10,910 bases of DNA from an uncultured Bacteroidia bacterium (GTDB taxonomy: Bacteria > Bacteroidota > Bacteroidia > SpSt-205): assembly GCA_937995505.1 (NCBI GenBank), contig CALKJV010000181.1, forward strand, positions 1 through 10,910, given 5' to 3'. This document shows, in pieces, positions 1-6,360 of the stretch. The notes beneath the pieces were generated by a model. It was given only the letters and a program-made list of their open reading frames with translations. It was not told where the DNA came from and made no database searches. The position numbers and the translations under genes are program-made. The stretch's first letter is position 1. The number at the start of each line of letters is the position of its first letter.

Positions 1-1371
1 TTTGACCGAACCAGCAGCAATGCCCCAAACCGAGCCAAAATTACCGTGGCTTTCGTGGAATATCGCCAGCGAGGGGGGCGTTCCACTCGGCCGTATTTGG
101 ATAGCATTTACCAGGCCCTTAAGGACCTACCTGGCGTCACCCTTCTGGTAGAAGGGAATCAGGCTGGCCCTCCTGTAGGCAAACCCATTCAGATAGAGAT
201 CGGTAGCGAAGATCCGGCTTTAGCTATTCGCAGCGCCGAGCGGGTAAAGCGCTACTTAGACTCCTTGCAGATTCCTGGCATTCAAGAGCTCTCAAGCGAC
301 CTCGTACTGAGCCGCCCCGAAGTGCGCCTCTATGTAGACCGTGAGCGTGCCCTGCGTGCAGGCCTCTCCTCCGCCCAAATTGGGAGCGAACTGCGTACCG
401 CCCTCTACGGAAAAGAAGCCTCCAAGTTTCGCGAAAAAGAAGACGAATACCCCATCCAAATCCGCTATGCCGAAAACTACCAGAATAATCCCGAGCAGCT
501 GCTTGCGCATCGGATCGTCTTTCGGGACCTAAGCGATGGCCGTCTCAAACAGTATCCGCTTTCCAGCTTCGCTTCGCTGTCGTATGGCTCTGGGCCGGGC
601 CTTATCCGACGAAAGAACCTCAAGCGCGTGATTACTATCTCTTCCGATGTACTGCCTGGCTACAATGCCACTGAGATCAACACGCAGATTCGGCGAGCGC
701 TTAGCGCCCTCCCCCTGCCCAAGGAAGTCTCGGTCAAAATCGGTGGCGAGCAGGAAGAGCAAGCCAAAGCCGCTCGCTTCCTCCAACGCGCCTTTTTGCT
801 GGCAGTAGGGGGGATCTTTCTCATCCTAATTGCCCAATTCAACTCTATCGGCAAGCCGCTCGTGATTGTGTCGCAGGTATTTTTTAGCGTGATAGGCGTG
901 ATTTGGGGCTTTGCGCTGAGCCGAATAGAATTTTCCGTAGTGCTGGCGGGCATCGGCGTAGTGGCTCTTTTGGGTGTAGTCATCAAAAACGGCATCCTCT
1001 TAGTAGAGTTTATTGAAGAGCTGCGGCAGCGGGGCTATCGCACCCGGCGCGCTATCATAGAAGGCGCCTCTATCCGCCTCAAACCTGTGCTGCTTACGGC
1101 GGCTTCTACGGTGCTGGGGCTTATCCCACTGGCGGTGGGCTTCAATATTGACTTTGTGTCGCTCTTTACCGACTTAGATCCCAAGATCTTTTTTGGAGGG
1201 GATACGGCCTTTTTCTGGCTGCCCTTAGCGAGTGCGATTATCTTTGGGTTAAGCTTCGCTACGCTAATCACGCTCATAGTCGTGCCCGTGCTGTATTACC
1301 TCCACCATGTGACCACCGTAGGGATAGCTCGGCGCTGGCGGGCGTTTCGCTATCGGTACCTGCGCGACTAA
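1..1371 (+). CDS. RND-family efflux transporter, inner-membrane pump subunit (C-terminal part, 5' end outside window)
   Basis: The frame is open from base 1, so the true start lies upstream; 456 residues of a protein usually near 1000-1100 are visible. RND pumps use the proton gradient to expel drugs, metals or lipids through a periplasmic adaptor and an outer-membrane channel. Residues 1-260 form the second periplasmic porter/docking region, with the typical GPPVGKPIQIEIGSED stretch. Five membrane helices follow, at about 265-281, 286-306, 311-340, 361-382 and 404-430, matching TM8-TM12. GVVIKNGILLVEF carries a lysine (residue 329) equivalent to the TM10 proton-relay lysine of AcrB (K940). 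The acidic TM4 residues are off-window. The GFNIDFVSLFTDLDPKIFFG loop resembles HAE1-like pumps of Bacteroidota. Substrate cannot be judged. The TAA stop overlaps the TAG stop of the convergent gene. Confidence 0.93.
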   Translation, partial: FDRTSSNAPNRAKITVAFVEYRQRGGRSTRPYLDSIYQALKDLPGVTLLVEGNQAGPPVGKPIQIEIGSEDPALAIRSAERVKRYLDSLQIPGIQELSSDLVLSRPEVRLYVDRERALRAGLSSAQIGSELRTALYGKEASKFREKEDEYPIQIRYAENYQNNPEQLLAHRIVFRDLSDGRLKQYPLSSFASLSYGSGPGLIRRKNLKRVITISSDVLPGYNATEINTQIRRALSALPLPKEVSVKIGGEQEEQAKAARFLQRAFLLAVGGIFLILIAQFNSIGKPLVIVSQVFFSVIGVIWGFALSRIEFSVVLAGIGVVALLGVVIKNGILLVEFIEELRQRGYRTRRAIIEGASIRLKPVLLTAASTVLGLIPLAVGFNIDFVSLFTDLDPKIFFGGDTAFFWLPLASAIIFGLSFATLITLIVVPVLYYLHHVTTVGIARRWRAFRYRYLRD

Positions 1372-1604
1372 CTGAAAAACTCGTGGATAAGGGCTTGAGC
1401 TTCTGCCTGATAGCCAGTGGGTACCCAGAGGCGTAAGGGACCGATGGCGGGGTTAGAGACCTGGGTGAGTAGCCCGCCGCCTAATGCGCTTTGGGTATGC
1501 TCGTTTTCTACCCACACGGGTACACCCTGCGCCTCTAAGTAGCTTCGCAGCAGCGCCGCCCACAGGCCATTTGGACAGTCGGCTATCGGTACCCAGCCCC
1601 TCAT
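1368..1604 (-). CDS. DUF2007-like small protein (putative signal-transducing fold)
   Basis: This is a 78-residue soluble protein with no signal peptide or membrane segment. It has the layout of the DUF2007 family: an early segment on moving or adding (WAALLRSYLEAQGVPVWVENE), a central glycine-rich loop (ALGGGLL), and a C-terminal strand plus helix (LRLWVPTGYQAEAQALIHEF) that recalls the usual 'LLVPEEDAEEALELL' ending. The family is predicted to have a ferredoxin-like, PII-like fold, but no biochemical role is established. It starts 17 bases after the lipoprotein gene on the same strand and is probably the last gene of a three-gene operon. The gap holds no convincing promoter or ribosome binding site. 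Its stop codon is interlocked with that of the RND gene (positions 1368-1371). Confidence 0.75.
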   Translation of the reverse strand: MRGWVPIADCPNGLWAALLRSYLEAQGVPVWVENEHTQSALGGGLLTQVSNPAIGPLRLWVPTGYQAEAQALIHEFFS

Positions 1605-1621
1605 ACTAAGGTCAAGCTAAG

Positions 1622-2086
1622 TCACGGCACGATATACACGCTATCTGTACGGGCTCGGTTGCTTTCGTGCCCCGCTCGGTCAATCACATATATCTCAAAT
1701 GCGACGGCTTCCCGAGGGGCATTAGGATTTAGGCGAGCGATACCCGGTACTGTAATCTCTATGGTACCCTGTATAGACTGGGGCGGCCCCTCTAAAAAGC
1801 GCGGCATATTGTAGCGAAGCACTCCATCGTACCCTGCTGGAAACAAACTACTGTCTCGCAGGTCTATCAGAAATAAGTCTGTCCTTCCGTCTGGCTGCCC
1901 TCCAAGGTCTCCATCTCCATCCTTGTAGCGCAAGGTAATCTGCAGCTCGCCAAATTCTGGTACGGTTTTAGGACTAATTTGAACTACCTCTATCTGGGGT
2001 TCTACGGCAAAGACTAAGGACGCTTTTCGGCAGCCCCCGAGCAGAAGTGCTCCACAGACCCCTACGAGCCAGCGCATATTCACCAT
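1622..2086 (-). CDS. Small lipoprotein with YKDGDGDLG motif (hypothetical)
   Basis: This 154-residue protein has a short positive N-terminus, a hydrophobic core and a lipobox (LLGGC, Cys19), so it should be exported and lipid-anchored. The mature part is all-beta in appearance. It contains YKDGDGDLG (about residues 54-62), an acidic, possibly calcium-binding loop that recurs in hypothetical Bacteroidota lipoproteins, and ends with FEIYVIDRAGHESN, which suggests an Ig-like or fibronectin-like sandwich. Three starts are possible: ATG at 2086 (overlaps the GAF gene by 7 bases), GTG at 2083 (a GTGA four-base overlap) and ATG at 2077 (the strongest signal-peptide start, MRWLVG). All keep the lipobox. 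Translational coupling to the GAF gene is likely. I do not recognise a specific function. Confidence 0.8.
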   Translation of the reverse strand: MVNMRWLVGVCGALLLGGCRKASLVFAVEPQIEVVQISPKTVPEFGELQITLRYKDGDGDLGGQPDGRTDLFLIDLRDSSLFPAGYDGVLRYNMPRFLEGPPQSIQGTIEITVPGIARLNPNAPREAVAFEIYVIDRAGHESNRARTDSVYIVP

Positions 2087-3435
2087 TTTAAACGCAAAAG
2101 GGTATCCCCTAAAAGCATGACAAATTCTCCGGCGGCCAGCTCTTCGGGGGGAGTCCAGAGGTCTTTATTTTCTTGGAGGGCGTTTTGTAGGCTTTTCAGA
2201 TAAGGAGAGCGGTGAAGGATGGGAATGCTATCTAACCAGGGGAGCTCGCCCTTTTCAGCCTCAGCCCGACTTCCCAGGCTAACCTGCGCGCGAGACACTT
2301 CTGCAATTCGGGTCAGCAGGCTTTGAAGATAGTCTGTAAGCTTCTGGAGGCGTTCGTAGCTGCTGAAAAAAGCGACGGTGATGTCGTGCAAGAATTTAGA
2401 GCGAGTATCCGGACTTATCGTAAGGGCCTCGCTGCCCACGATGATTAGGAGGCCTTCTATCCTTTTAGGGCTAAGGTAAGGGGCCAAGATACAATCTAGA
2501 CTTTCGGAGGGGAGGCCTACCTCAGCCACAGATACGATAAGCTCGCTATTTCTTTTTGAAAGGGTCTGGAGGAGAGAAGGGGAGATGTGCCAGGTTTCGG
2601 GCCATTCAACGGAGTTTTTCTTGGAAGCCCAACTTACAAGGGGTTTCCAGGCGCCTCCCTCTGCGTGTAGAAAGACAAGGGCTTTGGCGTCTAAGTGCTT
2701 CGCTAGCTGAGCAGCGAAGATACGCGAGAGACTCTGAAAGGCCGACCGAGAGGCGATATTCTGGAGCAAAATGCCTGAAAGGTCATTGTATACTGTCTGC
2801 CAGTAGGCGCGCTCTTCTAGGAGCTTTTGCGTGCGGCGCATCTCCTCCTGAGTAACCGAGAGCTCCTCTAAGTTTTGACGCAGCTCTTCTTCCCGGGAGA
2901 TAAGCTCCTGGTTTTGCAGTTGCGACTGTTCTAAGAGGGCTTGGATGGAGCGGCGGGCGCGTACGCTTTGCAGATAAGTGGCAGTTTTATAGAGGAGGTC
3001 TTGCCATCCGGGGCTTTGGAGGGTATCCAGAAGGGTCGGCGTATCACTGGCGATGACCCAGAGGCCTTCTACGCTGCCTTGATACATGAGGGGGATAGCG
3101 AAAAGGTCCAGCTCCTCCGTGGCTAAGAGGGCAGAGAGCGAGGCATCGCCGAGGAGAGTCCTTGCGAGGCGCTGGTGGAGGGGCTGCTTTTCTTTTACTG
3201 CTTCGCCAAGGAAACCCTCACCTATACGAAACTCCACAGGCGTCGGCTCCCCTTGCACCCCCGCCCCCGCTTCGTAGCGAAAGCACTCCGGCTCCATCGC
3301 ATCCGCTACATAAAGTAGGCTCGCCGGCACCCGCAAAAGGGTACATAAATGCTCTTGATACCGTGAAAGCAAAATCCTCAACTCCTCCTCTGGAACGGGG
3401 AGGAGGAGTTCGGTTATTTCTTTGACTGGCTCCAC
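2080..3435 (-). CDS. GAF-coiled-coil-GAF sensory/scaffold protein without output domain
   Basis: This 451-residue cytoplasmic protein has no signal peptide. Residues 20-155 look like a GAF domain: a SLLYVAD strand, FRIGEGFLGEAVKEKQPL (compare the usual GEGLVGQA.....P) and LFAIPLMYQGSVEGLWVIAS (compare IPL...G.V.GVL.L). Residues 160-212 form a long coiled coil with EEELRQNLEELSVTQEEM, a linker pattern common in Bacteroidota sensor proteins. Residues 215-340 resemble a second, diverged GAF, with KALVFLHAEGGAWKPLVSW and IEGLLIIVGS. The last 110 residues are helical with no recognised fold. There is no histidine kinase, GGDEF, phosphatase or DNA-binding domain. The start is GTG at 3435: the frame has a stop (TAG, 3459-3457) eight codons upstream, and the next in-frame ATG (residue 47) would break the GAF. 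It leads a likely operon with the lipoprotein and DUF2007-like genes. The ligand is unknown. Confidence 0.85.
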   Translation of the reverse strand: MEPVKEITELLLPVPEEELRILLSRYQEHLCTLLRVPASLLYVADAMEPECFRYEAGAGVQGEPTPVEFRIGEGFLGEAVKEKQPLHQRLARTLLGDASLSALLATEELDLFAIPLMYQGSVEGLWVIASDTPTLLDTLQSPGWQDLLYKTATYLQSVRARRSIQALLEQSQLQNQELISREEELRQNLEELSVTQEEMRRTQKLLEERAYWQTVYNDLSGILLQNIASRSAFQSLSRIFAAQLAKHLDAKALVFLHAEGGAWKPLVSWASKKNSVEWPETWHISPSLLQTLSKRNSELIVSVAEVGLPSESLDCILAPYLSPKRIEGLLIIVGSEALTISPDTRSKFLHDITVAFFSSYERLQKLTDYLQSLLTRIAEVSRAQVSLGSRAEAEKGELPWLDSIPILHRSPYLKSLQNALQENKDLWTPPEELAAGEFVMLLGDTLLRLKW

Positions 3436-3440
3436 CCAGG

Positions 3441-3448
3441 CAAAATAA
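3441..3448 (-). promoter_or_regulatory. Possible -7 promoter element (TTATTTTG) of the GAF gene
   Basis: On the minus strand, TTATTTTG lies five bases before the GTG start. It matches the Bacteroidota -7 consensus TAnnTTTG at all fixed positions except the second. No TTTG-type -33 element is at the usual spacing. If it is used, transcription would begin at or next to the start codon. The gap 3436-3501 after the dedA-like gene has no clear hairpin terminator, so read-through from rsfS-dedA is also possible. Confidence 0.3.
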
Positions 3449-3501
3449 CAAACCTTCTACAAACTCATGTCATCTACCGTCCTGCTAGGCCGAGCGTAGG
3501 C

Positions 3502-4125
3502 TTATACGGAGACTTTCGTTTGTCGTAGGCGCAGCACCTTCCACAGGATCGGACCGGTCGTCACGAGGACCATAGCGAGGATGATCCAGCCGTAGTTTTC
3601 CTGTACCCAGGGTACGTTACCTAAGAAGTAGCCTGCTGTACTAAGGACTGCCGGCCACAGAAAGGAGCCGATGAGGCTTACGGGCAGGAACTTTCGGTAA
3701 GGTACTTGCACTACGCCCGCCAGGAGAGGCGCAAAAGTGCGCACGATGGGAAGGAACTTGCCTAAGATGAGGACCCAAATTCCATAGCGCTGGTAAAACT
3801 GGCGGGTTGTCTGCACGTATTCTGGCCGGAAGAAGAAGCTTTTTGGGCGGTTGAAGAGAGCCTTTCCGGTTCGCCAGCCGATACCGTAGCCGCTCTGGTC
3901 CCCTAAGAAAGCCGCCAACCCAATCAGCAAGATGACCACGCCTATTGGGAGCCGTATCACTCCTGCGGCAGTCAATAGCCCTGCCGTAAAAAGCAAAGAG
4001 TCCCCTGGAAAAACTATCCCTACGAGTAGGCCCGTTTCGGCAAATACGACCGCCATCAGCAGCCCTATGCCCCCTACATGAATGATAGTTTTGGGGTTGA
4101 AAAGGTCTGTAAAGTGCTCAAACAT
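3502..4125 (-). CDS. DedA-family integral membrane protein (SNARE-associated / VTT domain)
   Basis: This 207-residue membrane protein has the DedA signature throughout. It shows AETGLLVGIVFPGDSLLFTAG (acidic Glu30 and the PGDS loop), GDQSGYGIGWRTGKALF, then FFFRPEYVQTTRQFYQRYG, and GKFLPIVRTFAPLLAG (about residues 122-137), the arginine/proline motif conserved in the family, followed by GYFLGNVPW. DedA proteins are re-entrant-loop membrane proteins. Some members translocate undecaprenyl phosphate or other lipids and need the proton motive force; which lipid this one handles cannot be read from sequence. The length is typical (about 200-220). The ATG overlaps the end of rsfS by eight bases, so the two are co-transcribed and probably translationally coupled. 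Confidence 0.93.
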   Translation of the reverse strand: MFEHFTDLFNPKTIIHVGGIGLLMAVVFAETGLLVGIVFPGDSLLFTAGLLTAAGVIRLPIGVVILLIGLAAFLGDQSGYGIGWRTGKALFNRPKSFFFRPEYVQTTRQFYQRYGIWVLILGKFLPIVRTFAPLLAGVVQVPYRKFLPVSLIGSFLWPAVLSTAGYFLGNVPWVQENYGWIILAMVLVTTGPILWKVLRLRQTKVSV

Positions 4126-4492
4126 GTGAGATAGCCTTAGCGTCGCCCCAGAGCTCCTCTAACCGGTAATACGCACGCACGTCTGGGAGGAGCACATGCA
4201 CAATAATATCCCCCACATCTACCAGGATCCATCGGCCAGGTTCGTAGCCCTCGGTGTGATAGAGATAGGTAGGGGCGCCAGCGTCTTTGAGCCGTCGCAG
4301 CAGCTCATCTGCGATAGCCTGATTCTGGCGGTCAGACTCGCCTGTCGCCAGCACGAAGTAATCACACAACAGATACCCCAGCTCGCGCAAGTCTAGAACC
4401 AGAATATCCTCAGCTTTTTTGTCACTAAGCACGGAAAGGACAGTGCGCAGCTTCTGCTCGGTAGAGAGAGAGAGGGACTGGGTTTGTATCAT
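4118..4492 (-). CDS. rsfS: Ribosomal silencing factor RsfS (RsfA/Iojap family)
   Basis: This 124-residue protein is close to the usual 105-130. RsfS binds ribosomal protein uL14 on the 50S subunit and blocks joining with 30S when nutrients are short. Family hallmarks are all present: DILVLDLRELGYLCDYF-like strand (residues 29-46, here with LLCDYFVLATG), the GESDRQNQAIADEL stretch (51-64), EGYEPGRWILVDVGDIIVHVLLP (81-103) and RAYYRLEELWGDA (106-118). ATG at 4492 is the first start and gives full family length; there is no other Met in the protein. No Shine-Dalgarno sequence precedes it, but a perfect TAnnTTTG element lies six bases upstream. It is first in a two-gene unit with the DedA gene and is divergent from dnaN. 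Confidence 0.96.
   Translation of the reverse strand: MIQTQSLSLSTEQKLRTVLSVLSDKKAEDILVLDLRELGYLLCDYFVLATGESDRQNQAIADELLRRLKDAGAPTYLYHTEGYEPGRWILVDVGDIIVHVLLPDVRAYYRLEELWGDAKAISHV
4463..4474. repeat. Dinucleotide run (AG)6 inside the start of rsfS
   Basis: Six tandem AG units (CT on the coding strand) encode the Leu-Ser-Leu-Ser stretch near residues 6-10 of RsfS. It is short, but it lies ahead of the conserved part of the protein and no later Met exists, so a gain or loss of one unit would end RsfS production. It is probably low-complexity coding sequence rather than a true switch. Confidence 0.6.
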
Positions 4493-4498
4493 CTTCTA

Positions 4499-4506
4499 CA
4501 AAGATA
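4499..4506 (-). promoter_or_regulatory. rsfS: Putative -7 promoter element (TATCTTTG) of rsfS-dedA
   Basis: On the minus strand TATCTTTG is an exact match to the Bacteroidota -7 consensus TAnnTTTG, six bases before the rsfS ATG. The spacing places transcription start at or very near the A of ATG, which suggests a leaderless or nearly leaderless mRNA. No TTTG or TTG is found about 19-21 bases further upstream, which lowers confidence. Confidence 0.45.
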
Positions 4507-4541
4507 ACACTTTTGCCTAGCCAGCTTGCTGTGGAGAAAAT

Positions 4542-4560
4542 GGCACTTTTGGGCACTTTT
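4542..4560 (+). repeat. Tandem direct repeat GGCACTTTT x2 in the rsfS/dnaN divergent region
   Basis: GGCACTTTT occurs at 4542-4550 and again at 4552-4560, exactly ten bases (one helical turn) apart. A third partial copy, CACTTTTG, lies at 4508-4515 beside the rsfS promoter. The second copy sits roughly where the -33 region of a dnaN promoter would lie. It could be an operator or a duplicated promoter box; no regulator can be named from the sequence. Confidence 0.5.
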
Positions 4561-4577
4561 AGGTCGGGGAAGTTTCT

Positions 4578-4585
4578 TACCTTCG
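4578..4585 (+). promoter_or_regulatory. dnaN: Possible -7 promoter element (TACCTTCG) of dnaN
   Basis: TACCTTCG matches TAnnTTTG with one mismatch and ends four bases before the dnaN ATG. A T-rich stretch (TTTTA, 4557-4561) about 17 bases upstream might act as the -33 box. As for rsfS, the spacing would give a leaderless transcript. Confidence 0.3.
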
Positions 4586-4589
4586 CTGT

Positions 4590-5711
4590 ATGGCATTTCG
4601 GATACGGGTAGAGGCTTTTCGGGAAGCTTTAGGGCGAGTGGTGCCGATAATCCCTTCCCGTTCGCTGTATCCCATCACGCAAAACCTCCTTATCTACCAG
4701 AGGGGCGACACCGTAGAGCTGCGTGCCACAGATTTGGAGATTAGCATGCGCACGCTTGTGCAGGTACTCCCTGAGGATGGCGACGCTGTAACCTTAGCTG
4801 TGCCAGCCAAACCCCTCTCTGACCTCCTCAAGGGGTTTCCTGAAGACGATGTGGTATCGGTAAGCACTGAAGAGCAGCTGCTTGTACTGGAAGCGCCTTA
4901 CGGTCGCTATACCTTTGGCGGGGTGGCGGCGGAGGAGTTTCCGCCTTTTCCAGCGCTCAGCGGGAGCCAGGGCGTAAGCCTCTCCCTAGCTACGCTAGAT
5001 GAAGTGATTAGCCAGACAGCCTTCGCGACCAGCCGAGATGATGCACGGATCGCGCTTACGGGGGTGTACTTTGACTTTCAGGAGGATAAAACCTACTTCG
5101 TGGCGACGGATGCCCATACGCTGGTGCGGCTACGCCGAGATGATATTCGGCTTCCCGAGTCTCCGAAATTGCTTCTGCCCGTGCGGGCTCTGCAATCCCT
5201 TCAGCAGGCATTCAAGAGCCTTCCCACAGGGGACGAGCTGACCTTGCATCCTGTAGAAGGGCAAGCCCTTTTCCACCATCCGCTATTAGATATGGTGTGT
5301 CGCCTCGTGGATGCGCGCTTTCCTGACTATCAGAGCGTCATCCCGAAGCAGCCTCCTTATACGGCCCGCCTCTCCACAGAAGGTTTCCGTCGGGCCCTTC
5401 GGCGGCTCCTCGTGCTGAGCGACAAAAATAGCGGAGTCATTCGCTTGCACTTTGTGGGGAATACCCTTACCCTGCAAGCCGAAGACGCCCTCAATAACCG
5501 TTCAGGCCAAGAGACGCTTCCCTGCGAGTATGAGGGACCGGACTTTCGGATTGCGTTTCGGGGTACGGTAATTGGTGGGGTGATGGACCATATCTCGGCT
5601 AAGGAGTTTACCATGCAGATGGAAGCGCCGGGTCGCGCCGTAGTGCTACAGCCTGACCCTCAAACCCCGCCCACCGAAGCGCTCTTCCTCGCTATGCCTC
5701 TGATGCTGTGA
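4590..5711 (+). CDS. dnaN: DNA polymerase III subunit beta (sliding clamp)
   Basis: This 373-residue protein has normal length for the clamp, the ring that tethers DNA polymerase III and repair proteins to DNA as a homodimer. Three repeated clamp folds are visible. Markers include ITQNLLIYQRGDTVELRATDLEI (residues about 28-50), FATSRDDARIALTGVYFDF and FVATDAHTLVRLR in domain 2, the LLLPVRAL strand, MVCRLVDARFPDYQSVIP at the domain 2/3 junction, and the C-terminal FLAMPLML, equivalent to the usual Y-L-x-M-P-M-R-L that lines the client-binding pocket. The ATG at 4590 gives the standard N-terminus. No dnaA, recF or gyrB is next to it. The stop TGA overlaps the GTG of the following gene by four bases, so the two are coupled. 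Confidence 0.97.
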   Translation: MAFRIRVEAFREALGRVVPIIPSRSLYPITQNLLIYQRGDTVELRATDLEISMRTLVQVLPEDGDAVTLAVPAKPLSDLLKGFPEDDVVSVSTEEQLLVLEAPYGRYTFGGVAAEEFPPFPALSGSQGVSLSLATLDEVISQTAFATSRDDARIALTGVYFDFQEDKTYFVATDAHTLVRLRRDDIRLPESPKLLLPVRALQSLQQAFKSLPTGDELTLHPVEGQALFHHPLLDMVCRLVDARFPDYQSVIPKQPPYTARLSTEGFRRALRRLLVLSDKNSGVIRLHFVGNTLTLQAEDALNNRSGQETLPCEYEGPDFRIAFRGTVIGGVMDHISAKEFTMQMEAPGRAVVLQPDPQTPPTEALFLAMPLML

Positions 5712-6322
5712 TCCTCTACGGCGGTGGAGATCATGCGCTGGGCTTATGGGAGCTCTGCCAGCTGGCAGGGGTCCCGTGTAAGGGCTTTTTTGACGATGGG
5801 GAAGGCCCCTTTGCGCTACCTGAGTCGTTTTGGTTAGGGCCTTACGACCCAAACCGCCACTCAGAAGAGCCCCTCATCATCGCCATCACTGATAATACCA
5901 TTCGGCGCAATCTCTCTCTACGGGTTCGGCATCCGATAGCGCCAGCGCTCATTCACCCTCGAGCGTATGTCTCGCCCTCCGCCCAGTTAGGAGAAGGTGT
6001 CGTGGTTTTAGCGGGGGCGGTCGTCCATAGCCAAGCCCGCATCGGTGCCCACACTATTCTAAACACAGGGGCTATTGTGGAGCACTTTACCGAAGTGGGG
6101 GCTTTTTGTCATCTCTCCCCAGGGGTCATCGCTGCCTGCCGCAGCAAGGTAGGGGATAGCTGCTTCATCGGAAGCGGGGCCATCCTCGTGCCCAATGCCC
6201 ACATCGGCGAAGGCTGCATTATCGGGGCTGGGAGCTTGGTACTGGGGCAGCTTGCACCTTTTACCCGAGCTTGGGGGCATCCCGCCAAGCCCCAGGAAGA
6301 AAACCCCCTCCGCAAAGCCTAA
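5708..6322 (+). CDS. NeuD/PglD-like sugar O/N-acyltransferase (left-handed beta-helix)
   Basis: This 204-residue protein has two parts. Residues 1-80 resemble the nucleotide-sugar-binding N-domain of PglD/NeuD, with ILYGGGDHALGLWELC in place of the usual G-A-G-G-H-A motif (a Gly replaced by Asp8 before His9). Residues 85-190 are hexapeptide repeats that build a left-handed beta-helix (IGAHTIL, VGDSCFIG, IGEGCIIG). NTGAIVEHF places His126 where the family has its catalytic His, and HPAK closes the helix as in related enzymes. Members transfer an acetyl group from acetyl-CoA to UDP-amino sugars or sialic acids for glycans. The substrate is not predictable here, and no other sugar-pathway gene is in the window. 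The GTG start is fixed by the GTGA overlap with dnaN. Confidence 0.88.
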   Translation: MILYGGGDHALGLWELCQLAGVPCKGFFDDGEGPFALPESFWLGPYDPNRHSEEPLIIAITDNTIRRNLSLRVRHPIAPALIHPRAYVSPSAQLGEGVVVLAGAVVHSQARIGAHTILNTGAIVEHFTEVGAFCHLSPGVIAACRSKVGDSCFIGSGAILVPNAHIGEGCIIGAGSLVLGQLAPFTRAWGHPAKPQEENPLRKA

Positions 6323-6348
6323 TAGGCTCGCTGCGGGTAGGTTTTACT

Positions 6349-6356
6349 TATTTTTG
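6349..6356 (+). promoter_or_regulatory. Putative -7 promoter element (TATTTTTG) of the OmpA/PD40 gene
   Basis: TATTTTTG is an exact match to TAnnTTTG and ends four bases before the ATG at 6361. It lies in the 38-base gap after the acyltransferase gene. No TTTG box is seen at the usual -33 distance. It supports the 6361 start and again implies a leaderless transcript. Confidence 0.45.
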
Positions 6357-6360
6357 CTCC

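Noticed and set aside
660..995. 111-codon minus-strand frame opposite the RND gene
   Set aside because: It is antisense to conserved membrane helices and has no motif of its own.
1354..1592. Three GGTACC palindromes within 240 bases
   Set aside because: The site is scattered elsewhere at a modest rate and two copies lie in coding sequence; no consistent spacing or longer shared context.
3436..3501. Search for a terminator or small RNA between the DedA and GAF genes
   Set aside because: No stem of useful length with a U-tract was found on the minus strand; only short CCTA repeats are present.
6271..6360. Thirty extra N-terminal codons for the OmpA/PD40 protein
   Set aside because: They overlap the acyltransferase gene, would bury the signal peptide, and lie upstream of the -7 element; ATG 6361 is better.
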